From: G023898405 sp964368985
Lineage (GTDB): Bacteria > Myxococcota > UBA727 > JABDBI01
DNA length: 7,728 nt
NCBI GenBank assembly: GCA_964368985.1
Contig: CAYJDW010000115.1
Location: 1 to 7,728 of the forward strand
Reading direction: 5' to 3'
Made by a program: the position numbers and the translations under genes. Under the pieces are notes generated by a model, which saw only the letters and a program-made list of their open reading frames with translations, did no database searches and had not been told where the DNA came from. This document shows positions 1 to 5,871 of the stretch, one piece after another; within the stretch, counting starts at the first letter, position 1, and every line of letters begins with the position of its first letter.

Positions 1-1812
1 TTGATATACTGGTTGGATAAAAATTAGTTTGCATAGCTCCCCACTGCCCCGCCAGTCAGTAGCTATGCAAACTTTTTTTTCGCTTTGTGACAGAATTTGC
101 ATAGGTAGTTCAGAGAGTTCCTCAGGTAAGCCCGAATCAGGGCTTTTCTGTTTTTTGGGCATAAGCGAAGGAAAATTTATAAATTCTTCTGCAACAATCG
201 GCCCCAATTTTTCTAAAAATGGATTGATAAATAGATGAAATCGATTCGTTCTTTCATCAAGAATAAGCTTGGGCACTATGCTTTGAATGATCTGCTTTTT
301 GCGCGGCGAATAAGAACTCTCAAATAGATCCAGCGCCTCTTTCAAACTGTTTCGCACATTTTCTTTATGTTTATATCGCAAGAATTGCTCGTATTGGCTT
401 TGCAAGAGATTAGATTCTTCGCGTAGCTCGTCTAACCTTCCTTGGGTCTCTTTTCTGACTTCGATGCCTTCAAGCAATATTTCTTCCATGCGATCAGGAT
501 TATCGATCATGCGTTTTCTTCCCTGTGATGCGAGCATTTCCAAGAGCTGGGCACATTGCTTGGTCTCTTTAGCATTATGAGCGATGTGGCTTTCTAGCTT
601 TTTCAAACCGGGATTTTCTCCATAAAAAGTATTCTTGATGGCCTGCTCTAGAATACCATTTTCTTTAAGCAGAGAGCTCACATAATTAACGACAACTTTT
701 TCGAGGCGCTCAGCGGGGACCCGATAATTTTTGCTTGGGTTTATATAATAAGGGTTCTTTTTATTTTTTACCGACTGGCCGCTAAATCTATTGCCGTCCG
801 CATCAAAAAGGATGCCGCTTAAAAAATAGGTTCTTTGGTTTTCATAGATACGATGATTATGCTTACGATTCTTGCGTAAAATATCTTGGGCGCGCTCAAA
901 AACTTCCTGGTCAATCACTGGGCCATGGCGGTATTTCCACATCACCATGCCGTTGTCGTCTTGCAGGCTAGGAAACTGACCCCAATCGTCTTTGAAATAA
1001 CCAAAGCCGGCGATTTTGCGGCTCACCAATAAGGCTCGCAGGGTGCGGGAATCAAAAGGCTCACCGCCAACTAGCTTGGGTGGGATTTTTTGGCCTTTGT
1101 CAACCTTGGGCCGCGTATAGCGAATCTTGGTGCAATAGGCTTTTTTGTGGCAGTATTGAGCGGTTTTTTGCAAATCTTCGCTAGAGCAAAAATGATTAAA
1201 TATATCTTCTACAATCTTTTTTTCGGCTGGATTTATTAGATAAAAACATGCTTCAGTGGGATGCTCATCTAAACCTAGAACTGGCATGCTTTGGTTATCT
1301 TTCCCGTTGTTCACTCGAGCTTCACGGCCTTTTTTGGTGAGTTTTTCGACTAAATCTAAGCTATATTCTTCGGCCATCCATGATTCAATAAAAACCGACG
1401 TGCGACTGCTGCGGTCTTTTAGATCAACCAGCCCGCCATCGAGACGGTAAAGTTTAATACCCATCTCATCGCACAGATCAATAAATTTGCGGATTTCAAT
1501 CTGGTTACGGTGCAAACGATCGATCTTTTCTATAACGACAAAATCGATCGCTTTTTGCTTAACCGCTCTCGCGAGCTCGTGATACTCATCTCGTTTGTGC
1601 AAACTTTGAACGCGACCAGAGATATCTTCATCGATAAAACGGGTGATCCTATGTTTTATACCTGTTCGTTGGCTTTGTTCGGTCTGCCAACGTTTTATGC
1701 GATTTTGCTGCTGTTCGATGGAACCATGAAGCACATTGCTTTGCTCAAGTGTTGAAACCCGAACATAGGCCCATCCGATCAGTTCTGCCCTAGCGGCTGA
1801 TTCTTTGCTCAT
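1..1812 (-). CDS. Large serine recombinase (site-specific integrase), C-terminus cut by window edge
   Basis: The frame is open without a stop from ATG at 1812 to base 1, giving 604 residues with the end outside the window. The N-terminal resolvase domain (about 12-160) has Y16-V-R18-V-S20-T, where S20 is the expected nucleophile, and K96-I-D-R99-L-H-R102. A recombinase domain follows (about 190-320; FDSRTLRALLVSRKIAGFGY, then DQEVFERAQDIL). The next segment, about 328-370 (LSGILFDADGNRFSG, YYINPS, RVPAERLE), sits where the zinc ribbon lies but has no cysteines, as I recall from a known subgroup. Residues about 385-480 look coiled-coil. Large serine recombinases integrate and excise elements through a phosphoserine link. 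The start is supported by GGAGGA at 1826-1821, 8 nt upstream. It overlaps the upstream 94-residue gene by 23 bp, suggesting translational coupling. It is probably the integrase of the element; transposase-type use is also possible. Confidence 0.93.
   Translation of the reverse strand, partial: MSKESAARAELIGWAYVRVSTLEQSNVLHGSIEQQQNRIKRWQTEQSQRTGIKHRITRFIDEDISGRVQSLHKRDEYHELARAVKQKAIDFVVIEKIDRLHRNQIEIRKFIDLCDEMGIKLYRLDGGLVDLKDRSSRTSVFIESWMAEEYSLDLVEKLTKKGREARVNNGKDNQSMPVLGLDEHPTEACFYLINPAEKKIVEDIFNHFCSSEDLQKTAQYCHKKAYCTKIRYTRPKVDKGQKIPPKLVGGEPFDSRTLRALLVSRKIAGFGYFKDDWGQFPSLQDDNGMVMWKYRHGPVIDQEVFERAQDILRKNRKHNHRIYENQRTYFLSGILFDADGNRFSGQSVKNKKNPYYINPSKNYRVPAERLEKVVVNYVSSLLKENGILEQAIKNTFYGENPGLKKLESHIAHNAKETKQCAQLLEMLASQGRKRMIDNPDRMEEILLEGIEVRKETQGRLDELREESNLLQSQYEQFLRYKHKENVRNSLKEALDLFESSYSPRKKQIIQSIVPKLILDERTNRFHLFINPFLEKLGPIVAEEFINFPSLMPKKQKSPDSGLPEELSELPMQILSQSEKKVCIATDWRGSGELCKLIFIQPVYQ
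26..80 (+). terminator. Perfect 13-bp inverted repeat followed by T8, inside recombinase 3' end
   Basis: Bases 26-38 (AGTTTGCATAGCT) are the exact reverse complement of 61-73, with a 22-nt loop that itself contains ACTG/CAGT at 43-46 and 53-56. T73-T80 is an eight-T run. Read rightward this has the shape of an intrinsic terminator, although the stem is AT-rich. Its position inside an open recombinase frame on the opposite strand is unusual. It could end a transcript coming from the left, or the 48-bp dyad could be a recombinase binding or attachment site. The sequence does not decide between these. Confidence 0.4.
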
Positions 1813-2074
1813 TGCTTAGTTCCTCCAATAAAAATGATTCTAAAATGGTCATTAAATTATTATTGCTATTAAAATGAGACTCACAAAAATCAACAACTAT
1901 ATTCATAACACTGGGATGTTTATCTTTTATTTTTTGTGAATAATATTTTTTTCTATGCTTCAACACGCAATCTTTGCAGCGTGAGTGCCAATATTCAGCT
2001 TTGCGATAAAAAGCGCTCAGCGGCAAGTTTTCATGACACTCTAGGCATGTTTTATTGTTTTCGTTAACCACCAC
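1790..2074 (-). CDS. Small CxxC/CxxC zinc-finger protein, coupled to the recombinase
   Basis: This 94-residue protein has four cysteines in two knuckles, C10-L-E-C13 and C33-K-D-C36, with the pattern CLECHENLPLSAFY...CKDC. That resembles the zinc-binding half of endonuclease VII/HNH-like treble-clef proteins of phages. The HNH catalytic part is not evident. The rest is basic (LKHRKKYYSQKIKDK) and then Asn- and Glu-rich. The start is GTG at 2074, chosen because GAGGGGA at 2087-2081 lies 6 nt upstream. Its last 23 bp overlap the recombinase start, which points to co-translation. It lies 106 bp downstream of the primase gene, probably in the same transcript. It may be a DNA-binding accessory factor for the recombinase, but no function can be assigned from the sequence. 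Confidence 0.75.
   Translation of the reverse strand: MVVNENNKTCLECHENLPLSAFYRKAEYWHSRCKDCVLKHRKKYYSQKIKDKHPSVMNIVVDFCESHFNSNNNLMTILESFLLEELSNEQRISR
1821..1826 (-). promoter_or_regulatory. Ribosome binding site of the recombinase
   Basis: GGAGGA reads toward the ATG at 1812 with 8 nt between. It lies inside the coding sequence of the 94-residue gene, so ribosomes finishing that gene pass directly over it. It decides the recombinase start. Confidence 0.8.
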
Positions 2075-2083
2075 GTTTTTTCC

Positions 2084-2180
2084 CCTCGGATATGCGCGCG
2101 GTGGTTTTCCCTACTCAGCGCTTTTTTACTTTTCTAGTTTTATCTGTTCGTTTCTATTGATAATTATTGGTTCACCATCT
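2084..2180. other. Gap between primase and zinc-finger genes
   Basis: About 100 bp separate the primase stop from the ribosome binding site of the next gene. It is AT-rich next to the primase and contains a GCGCGC patch near 2095-2100. I see no convincing terminator, so readthrough from the primase into the zinc-finger and recombinase genes is likely. No separate promoter is evident. Confidence 0.4.
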
Positions 2181-4601
2181 TTAAAATTGATGATGATTTG
2201 CCCCCAAAAACGCTGTTCGATGAGCGTTTGAATTATTTTCAGCAGCGCCATTACCGTTGGTTTTGATTTGAGACTCATGTTGTTTCCCCTGTTTAAGTTC
2301 ACGAAATTTTGGATGTAACTCGATCTTTTTGGTTTTGCCGCCCTGAACCACAGTGTTTACAACCCGCAACCAACCAAGCTCTTCCAGAGTTTCTATGGCG
2401 GCATCGACCAAGTGCGGCGTAGCAAGTTGGGCCCATTGCTTGCGATAAATACTGCGAACAGCCATACCCTCGGTTAATAGGCCTTGCTCAATACACTGAG
2501 CCAGTTTTTTAGCGGCGATTACTTGGGCATTTTGTCCAATGGCATAGGCTTTTACAGCGTGCTTTTCTAAAAAAGCGCACCAATCGATGGCTTTAGTAGT
2601 CGCCTGCAACGACACCGCACCACGGGCATGGATATTTTCAGGATCTTCCAAGATCCAAAAAAGCAATGCGAGTGACGGCATGAGCGAGCGATATTTAGCC
2701 AAATGTGACTCAAAGGCATGACAACCGATTTCTTCGGAGCGTAATTTTTTCTCCAGTTCTAATCGCCAATGGTTAAAAACTTCTTGAGCTAGTGAGCAAA
2801 AATTGACGCCCTGAATAGTTCCTGGCTCAGCGGGTCTCAACGCATCGATCTTATTAAAGAGTTCGATGGCCTTTTCTTGAGCAATCAGATTAGGGCTTCG
2901 ATCGACATTTTCCCAACTAGGAGAATGCTCCGGATAGATTAGGACTTGAAAGCGCTGCAGCAAACCATCGTCTTCGGCCCGACCCTGCAGAGTTTTCTCC
3001 ACATAGGTTTGCAATTTACCCGGCTGAATGCCGCCAAATACTGACAGGCACAAAGCAGGCACGTGCAAAGTGCCAGAGCCAACGCGGTCGACCGTGTAGG
3101 AACCGTAACCGTTCCATGATTCTAAAAAGAACTCTCGATCACCTTCTCGGCCTGCTTTACCGAGCAATTGAAGCCAACCATTAAGCTCGTCTCTGAGCAA
3201 AAGCAGGCCATTGGGGTTTTCATTCATGAGGCGAGCCACTTTTTCGACGGTCGCATCATTGGTTTTATAACGACGCTCTACCAGTCTGGCCGCATCTGCT
3301 TCTTGCTCGAGTTCCGCCATTTGGATCTTGAGCGCCTCTAAGTTATCGCGTTTACCTTCTTTGGCCGCCTTTTTGACGAGATCTTTTACCGCCTCAAGCT
3401 CCATCAAAGCCAACATCTGACTAGCTTTTGCTTGATGCAGTCTTGATTCGTATTCTTTAAATGCTGCCAGACTCAAGTTTTCTAGCGGCTTCATGGCCTC
3501 AGCAATGGTAGGAGATTTAAAATAACCGGGACGAGCGACAATCAGGCCCCACAGATTAGGCAATACCAGCCAATTGTCATGTTGCTTTGGGTAAATCCCC
3601 AGCTTTCTGCCCACCACCGAAGAGAAACTCACTAAAGCTGGAGCGGCAACAAACTCGGGGCTCACCTGCATTCTATCAGCAATATCCATAATCCAAGGCT
3701 TAAAGCATTCAGGCAGTAAATCAGACGACATGGTCGGTGCGACAATGGCTGACGATAAATCCTGCGGTTTTTCGGGCCAACTAGGACTGACTTCTACCAA
3801 GGGAAAAGCTTGGGCGCTCGGGTATTTCGCTACGCTGGCACAAATAGTGCTGAGCTCGTTTTCATCTAATGGAGGCTGACAATAAAAACTATTGATTTTC
3901 CTAAGCTCAAACAACAATTGGCCATGCTCTAAACCTAGGCGGCGCAATTTTCCGGCTTCTTTAGTCAGAAAATTATTGCGGCCGCCCTCTCTTACTGCCT
4001 CACCAGCATGAACAGCAGAACGTGAATAAGGCTTGACTGATCTTTTCAGGAGCTCTAGCAGCCATGCCGGTGCTTCTTGTATAGCGGAGTCTTTAAGATT
4101 CTTCGTCCAGGTATATTGTGCTCCCGATTGATGATAACTGGGCGGCGCAACAATATAGCCTCCTTCTCCTCGAACATCGATACCAGGCAATACATTGGTG
4201 CGGTTCGATATCTTCAGCTCATTCTCTTTGAAAAAAAGATGAAAGCCTCCGCCACCGGTATTTGACGCCATGGTTTTCGAAAACATCCCGTATTGCTTGA
4301 CGAGCTCTTGAAAGGATTCCTTGCCTCCATGACGAGGATCGATATCAACTACAAAAAATCCTGAAGCACTGCCCGTGGCTATGCCAATATTGGCATCGGG
4401 CCATTTTCCCCACCAATCATTGATTTTGTCCGCTTGGTTAGAGCATTCTTTTTGCCATTCCTTAATACGTGGATGCTTTGCAGCACTCGTACAATTTTGG
4501 CTCCCACAGGAACATGCCGAGTTCCTAGCTGTGTGCAGAGGAAAAACCCTCCAGCCACGATCACCGTATTCGACGGCTTTATTCGTCATTGCATTATCCA
4601 T
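2181..4601 (-). CDS. Primase-polymerase fused to DUF3987 helicase-like domain (replication protein)
   Basis: The 806-residue protein begins with a Prim-Pol domain (about 6-190). It has a likely zinc site (C30, C32, C37, H43), the metal-binding D86-I-D88, a GGGGFH121 motif and G-I-D142-V-R-G-E-G-G-Y. A PriCT-like helical segment follows (about 200-260; GRNNFLTKEAGKLRRLG). From about 295 comes a DUF3987 P-loop region with a Walker-A-like ARPGYFKS (356-363), a Walker-B-like GLLLLRDE (465-472), and R550 in GLLQRF as a possible arginine finger. A predicted coiled coil (about 385-445) separates the Walker motifs. The tail is Asn-rich. Such proteins prime and unwind DNA for replication of phages, plasmids and integrative elements. 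The start at 4601 is supported by GAGGT at 4611-4607; ATG 4589 has no better site. Its long leader may be regulated (see 4602-4833). Confidence 0.92.
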   Translation of the reverse strand: MDNAMTNKAVEYGDRGWRVFPLHTARNSACSCGSQNCTSAAKHPRIKEWQKECSNQADKINDWWGKWPDANIGIATGSASGFFVVDIDPRHGGKESFQELVKQYGMFSKTMASNTGGGGFHLFFKENELKISNRTNVLPGIDVRGEGGYIVAPPSYHQSGAQYTWTKNLKDSAIQEAPAWLLELLKRSVKPYSRSAVHAGEAVREGGRNNFLTKEAGKLRRLGLEHGQLLFELRKINSFYCQPPLDENELSTICASVAKYPSAQAFPLVEVSPSWPEKPQDLSSAIVAPTMSSDLLPECFKPWIMDIADRMQVSPEFVAAPALVSFSSVVGRKLGIYPKQHDNWLVLPNLWGLIVARPGYFKSPTIAEAMKPLENLSLAAFKEYESRLHQAKASQMLALMELEAVKDLVKKAAKEGKRDNLEALKIQMAELEQEADAARLVERRYKTNDATVEKVARLMNENPNGLLLLRDELNGWLQLLGKAGREGDREFFLESWNGYGSYTVDRVGSGTLHVPALCLSVFGGIQPGKLQTYVEKTLQGRAEDDGLLQRFQVLIYPEHSPSWENVDRSPNLIAQEKAIELFNKIDALRPAEPGTIQGVNFCSLAQEVFNHWRLELEKKLRSEEIGCHAFESHLAKYRSLMPSLALLFWILEDPENIHARGAVSLQATTKAIDWCAFLEKHAVKAYAIGQNAQVIAAKKLAQCIEQGLLTEGMAVRSIYRKQWAQLATPHLVDAAIETLEELGWLRVVNTVVQGGKTKKIELHPKFRELKQGKQHESQIKTNGNGAAENNSNAHRTAFLGANHHQF

Positions 4602-4605
4602 ATCT

Positions 4606-4642
4606 CACCTCAAAGTAAAACTTATCCATGCCGCATGAGGCA
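4606..4642 (-). promoter_or_regulatory. Possible helix masking the primase ribosome binding site
   Basis: In the leftward mRNA, UGCCUCA (4642-4636) can pair with UGAGGUG (4612-4606), which contains the primase Shine-Dalgarno GAGG. The helix has five Watson-Crick pairs and two G-U pairs, with a 23-nt loop. It would lower primase translation unless opened. The helix is short, so it could be chance. Confidence 0.3.
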
Positions 4643-4681
4643 CAAGATCCCCAAGCAGCTCAAAATGAACCGCGAAAATTC

Positions 4682-4711
4682 TTGTCAATTGAGTGAAAAA
4701 AGAGATATGGT
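4682..4711 (+). promoter_or_regulatory. Possible promoter for a rightward antisense transcript
   Basis: TTGTCA (4682-4687; 5 of 6 to the -35 consensus) and TATGGT (4706-4711; 4 of 6 to the -10) are 18 bp apart on the plus strand. A transcript would start near 4718 and run through the hairpin and T-run at 4740-4786. The same -35 site also reads TTGACA, a perfect -35, on the minus strand (4688-4683), but no good -10 follows it there. Confidence 0.35.
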
Positions 4712-4793
4712 AGAAGTAGTTGAAAACACTAGCTACCTGCCACACACTAAGTCGTTAGCGCGACTGTGTGGTGGGTTGTCTTTTTTCATTCAA
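4689..4793. repeat. Branched inverted-repeat block (three-way-junction fold)
   Basis: Arms 4689-4703 and 4779-4793 can pair over 15 positions; in the plus-strand RNA one of these is a G-U pair, in the minus-strand RNA a C-A mismatch. Inside lie two hairpins. The first is 4709-4713 with 4733-4737 (GGTAG/CTACC), extended by a 4-bp inner stem. The second is 4740-4745 with 4766-4771 (CCACAC/GTGTGG) plus 4750-4754 with 4761-4765 (AGTCG/CGACT), with loop TTAGCG and a 4-nt bulge. T-runs flank the block in both reading directions. The nesting argues for a selected RNA structure in the primase leader or in an opposing transcript. Confidence 0.6.
4718..4786 (+). ncRNA. Candidate antisense RNA to the primase leader
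   Basis: A rightward transcript from the promoter-like pair at 4682-4711 would be about 69 nt and end in the 4740-4771 hairpin followed by a six-T run at 4781-4786. Its loop, UUAGCG, contains UUAG, matching the YUNR U-turn pattern common in recognition loops of antisense systems that control plasmid replication proteins. It is fully complementary to the untranslated leader of the primase mRNA. The size and architecture resemble CopA or Inc RNA of IncF/IncI plasmids, but I recognise no sequence family. A plain terminator of leftover transcription is the main alternative; the spacing between stem and T-run (9 nt) is longer than ideal for a terminator. Confidence 0.3.
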
Positions 4794-4798
4794 GTATT

Positions 4799-4822
4799 TT
4801 AGTATCGATCTACACCAGACAT
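4799..4822 (-). CDS. 7-codon leader peptide (MSGVDRY) upstream of primase
   Basis: ATG at 4822 is followed by six codons and TAA at 4801-4799. AGGAGG at 4833-4828 lies 5 nt before the ATG and is the best Shine-Dalgarno sequence in the window, so translation is plausible despite the length. The ORF sits 6 nt upstream of the branched inverted-repeat block and 197 nt upstream of the primase start. Ribosomes on it could change folding of the downstream leader, as leader peptides do in attenuation and in IncF/IncI replication control. The residues show no run of a single amino acid that would suggest amino-acid sensing. It could also be the remnant of a broken gene; continuing in all three frames gives no recognisable protein. 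Confidence 0.4.
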   Translation of the reverse strand: MSGVDRY

Positions 4823-4901
4823 GACTCCCTCCTGCTAAAACTCATTCCATGAGCTTTAAATATTCGTCGTAAAACTAACCCTAACGCAACTTCCTAATTT
4901 A

Positions 4902-4938
4902 ATGCAAATAAATTTGGTTATATTTATGCAAAGAATTT
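4902..4938 (+). repeat. Two direct repeats over the regulator promoter, possible operators
   Basis: ATGCAAATAAATTT (4902-4915) and ATGCAAAGAATTT (4926-4938) begin 24 bp apart. They flank and overlap the -35 region and touch the -10 of the promoter for the 5017 gene. Their position fits operator sites for the HTH protein encoded directly downstream, but binding is inferred. Confidence 0.35.
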
Positions 4939-4943
4939 ATAAT
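4914..4943 (+). promoter_or_regulatory. Promoter of the regulator-exporter operon
   Basis: A perfect -10 TATAAT is at 4938-4943. A weak -35, TTGGTT, is at 4914-4919 with 18 bp between. The -10 is strong while the -35 is poor, as expected if a regulator assists or blocks it. On the other strand TATAAC (4922-4917) and TATAAT (4954-4949) are possible -10 sites for the primase leader transcript, without clear -35 partners. Confidence 0.5.
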
Positions 4944-5016
4944 CAGGTATTATACCGCTAGATACTTGGTTATTCTTAGTGATTGTGCAATTTTTACTTC
5001 GATATGAGGGGATAAA

Positions 5017-5871
5017 ATGACGGAACGAGACAAATTTTACTTAAATGTGTCGAGCCTCATCACTCATGCACGCTTTCAGCAGGGTTATGCAACACTAAAG
5101 GAACTTTATCGAGAAAAAAAGCCTTCGGTAGATTATCAAACATGGGTCAATGCTGAATCAGGCAGACGCGTACCAACGCCGCCCCTTTTGTTAATAATGG
5201 GTGATATTCTGAATATCGATAGAGAAGCCCTTATTATGGCCTATTGTAAAGATAAATTTGATGATGCCCAAAGTCACGCCGTACTCGAAGCTGTTGACCG
5301 TAGAAAGTTCTTTAATGTCGAAACTCTCATGGAGGCTAAAGATCATGATCGCTCAAGGGATTATGTGTTTTCAGCCAATCAAGTCCAAGCGATGCAAAAA
5401 GATGTAAGATTGAGATTGTATCTTATGTATACATACGATCGCGATCTTAAGACTACATTCTCTCGTCTGGCCAAGTTCTTTAATGTCGAAAAAAATGAAG
5501 TAAGTGAGGTCGTCGAGCAGCTTCAATCTTTGGGACTCATTGAAGTCATTAATGAAGAAGTTCGAAAAATTCATCCTCATTCAACTCTATCGCCTACTGA
5601 AGACGTATTTGGTTTGCGTAAACAGCTCTTACTCAAGAGTCTGGACCTCAACATCAAGCCGGACAGTGTTTTCTCAAATCATAACGTAGGTATTACTGAA
5701 GATTCCTATAAGAAATTTTTAGGTTTTCTTGATTTTGCGCTCGCCAACTTGATTAAGATGGACAAAGAAGACGCCAAAAAAACGAATAATCTACGCTTCG
5801 AAATTGCTATTGTTGCCAACAGATTAAGCAACGGAAGCGATGATGACGGAAAGCAGCCCTCCCTCCAATAG
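5017..5871 (+). CDS. HTH transcriptional regulator, DUF4423/TIGR02147-like
   Basis: This 284-residue cytoplasmic protein has an N-terminal Cro/CI-like helical part (about 5-75), in which YQTWVNAESGRRVPTPPLLLIMGDILNI resembles the recognition helix and the following helices. The middle has a winged-helix-like segment (about 148-180; FSRLAKFFNVEKNEVSEVVEQLQSLGLIEVI). The C-terminal half is helical, and its layout recalls DUF4423 proteins of the TIGR02147 group, an assignment I make from pattern only. The start at 5017 is supported by GAGGGG at 5006-5011, 5 nt upstream. It overlaps the exporter gene by 32 bp, so the two are one operon. It probably regulates its own promoter, where direct repeats lie, and perhaps the divergent primase leader. 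It could be a phage-type repressor or a regulator responding to the exporter's substrate. Confidence 0.75.
   Translation: MTERDKFYLNVSSLITHARFQQGYATLKELYREKKPSVDYQTWVNAESGRRVPTPPLLLIMGDILNIDREALIMAYCKDKFDDAQSHAVLEAVDRRKFFNVETLMEAKDHDRSRDYVFSANQVQAMQKDVRLRLYLMYTYDRDLKTTFSRLAKFFNVEKNEVSEVVEQLQSLGLIEVINEEVRKIHPHSTLSPTEDVFGLRKQLLLKSLDLNIKPDSVFSNHNVGITEDSYKKFLGFLDFALANLIKMDKEDAKKTNNLRFEIAIVANRLSNGSDDDGKQPSLQ

Larger units (their letters stand above)
4602..5016. other. 415-bp divergent control region between primase and regulator
   Basis: No gene of normal size fits here. From left to right it holds: the primase ribosome binding site and a complementary strand that can mask it (4606-4642); a TTGTCA/TATGGT promoter-like pair reading rightward (4682-4711); a branched inverted-repeat block (4689-4793); a 7-codon ORF with a consensus ribosome binding site (4799-4833, minus); a featureless stretch (4834-4900); and an AT-rich promoter zone with direct repeats (4902-4955). 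The rightward regulator starts at 5017. Confidence 0.7.

Noticed and set aside
51..64. Partial likeness of GTCAGTAGCT in the left dyad loop to the reverse complement of the 7085/7167 repeats, as if they were the two ends of one element.
   Set aside because: Only about 9 of 10 bases agree and similarity stops at once, so it may be chance.
1256..1755. Plus-strand open frames opposite the recombinase.
   Set aside because: They overlap the catalytic domain on the other strand and have no recognisable features.
4733..4789. An 18-codon minus-strand ORF (MKKDNPPH...) starting inside the branched repeat, 9 nt after the leader stop.
   Set aside because: It has no ribosome binding site and its bases are explained by the hairpins.
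4689..4793. Retron msr/msd or CRISPR-like interpretation of the branched repeat block.
   Set aside because: No reverse transcriptase or Cas gene is present, and there is no repeat-spacer pattern.
4375..4802. Plus-strand open frames of 87 and 122 residues crossing the primase start.
   Set aside because: They run antisense to the Prim-Pol domain, lack good ribosome binding sites and show no protein-like pattern.
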